From: Beduini massiliensis
Lineage (GTDB): Bacteria; Bacillota_I; Bacilli_A; Erysipelotrichales; Coprobacillaceae
Assembly (NCBI RefSeq): GCF_000829905.1
Contig: NZ_CDPP01000004.1
Location: 24,001 to 88,000, forward strand
Reading direction: 5' to 3'
Length of the DNA: 64,000 bases
The translations under genes were made by a program, and so were the position numbers. The first letter of the stretch is position 1. Every line of letters starts with the position of its first letter. Below, piece after piece: positions 63,329 through 64,000 of this stretch. Under the pieces are notes generated by a model. The model saw only the letters and a program-made list of their open reading frames with translations. It was not told the DNA's origin and ran no database searches.

Positions 63329-64000
63329 TGTTCTTTACCAATGAGTAACTAGATAAGTTTTGTATAATGACAAGTAACACTGACAATGGAATTATTCCAA
63401 TCACAACAATCAATAACGATTTTAAATATAAACTATTAAAGTTCATAAATTTAAAGATTAAAGCAAAGATATTTGCTATAAATAAGAAAGTTAAACCAAA
63501 TCCAATAGTCACTAATATATTAAACTTAATATCACTTGTTAAATATTTTTTGTATTCGTTCTTTGAGAAACCTAGCCGTAATAGAATAGATAGCATTTCT
63601 GATCTCTTAGATTTGTTAAAATGATTAATGACAAAACTAAATATTATAACTGCGAAAATAAAGACTAAACTAAAAGAATTAAAATACTGATCTAAAATAT
63701 CCATATTCATTTTAGACGTATTCATCACTTCTCCTATGTTTAATAATCCATAATTCTCATTCATTGCTTTAAGGTCTTTTTCAATTGACTTTACGGACAT
63801 ATTCTTTTTTGTAAACAATGTATACGTATTATGTCTAAATGGTTCTAATATAATGCTAATATCTGTTTCTTGACCACTAAATCTAGCAAAACTACTATTG
63901 CATAATTCTGCCATCTTATCTGTATATCCCCATGAAATTACGTTTGAATAATAATCCGTGCGAGATGTCGTATCTATTCTAGGAATAATTTGTTGCGTAT
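63315..64000 (-). CDS. Fused ABC transporter protein, permease end (partial)
   Basis: The frame is open to the window edge, so only the C-terminal 227 residues or so are visible; an ATG at 63914 is internal. What is seen is the end of an extracytoplasmic domain and three TMs, with SEMLSILLRLGFSKNEYKKYL matching the permease pattern of its neighbours. By analogy an N-terminal ATPase should lie beyond base 64000. Fourth visible member of the operon. Confidence 0.8.
   Translation of the reverse strand, partial: TQQIIPRIDTTSRTDYYSNVISWGYTDKMAELCNSSFARFSGQETDISIILEPFRHNTYTLFTKKNMSVKSIEKDLKAMNENYGLLNIGEVMNTSKMNMDILDQYFNSFSLVFIFAVIIFSFVINHFNKSKRSEMLSILLRLGFSKNEYKKYLTSDIKFNILVTIGFGLTFLFIANIFALIFKFMNFNSLYLKSLLIVVIGIIPLSVLLVIIQNLSSYSLVKNNDKD

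Noticed and set aside
63315-63914. A separate 199-residue protein starting at 63914
   Set aside because: The frame continues open to the window edge and the visible part is the end of a fused ABC permease, so the ATG is internal.

Overview
The window is about 64 kb of low-GC, Gram-positive chromosomal DNA from an endospore-forming member of the Bacillota. It carries spoIVA, spoVIF, spmA/spmB beside a dac gene, and a spoVAC-D-E-F operon preceded by a sigma-G-like promoter. Housekeeping order (cmk-der-gpsA...spoIVA; dac-spmA-spmB-rluB; scpA-scpB; recG-plsX-rnc) matches Bacillota. The spoVA set without spoVAA/AB and the overall gene repertoire would fit Erysipelotrichia, but that class assignment is inference. 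Most genes lie on the minus strand.

Layout. 1-4.9 kb: spoIVA (partial), spoVIF, gpsA, der, cmk, an acidic tail-anchored protein, ferredoxin. 5.0-10.3 kb: two fused ATPase-permease ABC proteins and a MATE transporter. 10.4-15.5 kb: an AT-rich accessory island that reads as a small RiPP (modified peptide) cluster: a 30-residue Cys-containing precursor (14864-14956), a radical SAM/SPASM maturase and two ABC exporter half-transporters. 15.5-19 kb: lipoprotein, dac-spmA-spmB, rluB. 19-21.3 kb: a membrane-protein gene and a tandem paralogue broken by one in-frame stop. 21.4-30.7 kb: FMN riboswitch-ribU, HAD phosphatase, two overlapping Rrf2 regulators, MBL hydrolase, P1-family peptidase, Na/Pi symporter, pyruvate kinase, scpAB. 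30.8-34.6 kb: spoVA operon and a membrane protein. 34.6-51.3 kb: HAD phosphatases, maf, pnp, rpsO, GNAT, a zinc-ribbon protein, rhomboid, a DprA-like protein, a nucleotidyltransferase-kinase fusion, rnc, plsX, recG, an ABC-F ATPase and ddl. 51.5-51.9 kb: a four-tRNA operon (Ser, fMet, Asp, Phe). 52-57.3 kb: RpiR-type regulator, PHP phosphatase, membrane MutS-like ATPase, lipoprotein, XRE regulator. 57.4-64 kb: a glycosyltransferase remnant and an operon of at least four fused ABC proteins that runs off the window.

How the parts work together. The RiPP cluster is self-contained for peptide synthesis, modification and export: precursor and maturase are separated by a 13-bp perfect hairpin that could set their ratio, and the two exporters look like a heterodimer with one degenerate ATP site. 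The ABC-F gene has a complete-looking transcription attenuator (consensus promoter, 20-residue leader peptide, three mutually exclusive stems, intrinsic terminator), the arrangement expected for an antibiotic-induced ribosome-protection factor. These two are the most rewarding items. All gene calls come from reading motifs in the translated sequence; no database search was run.
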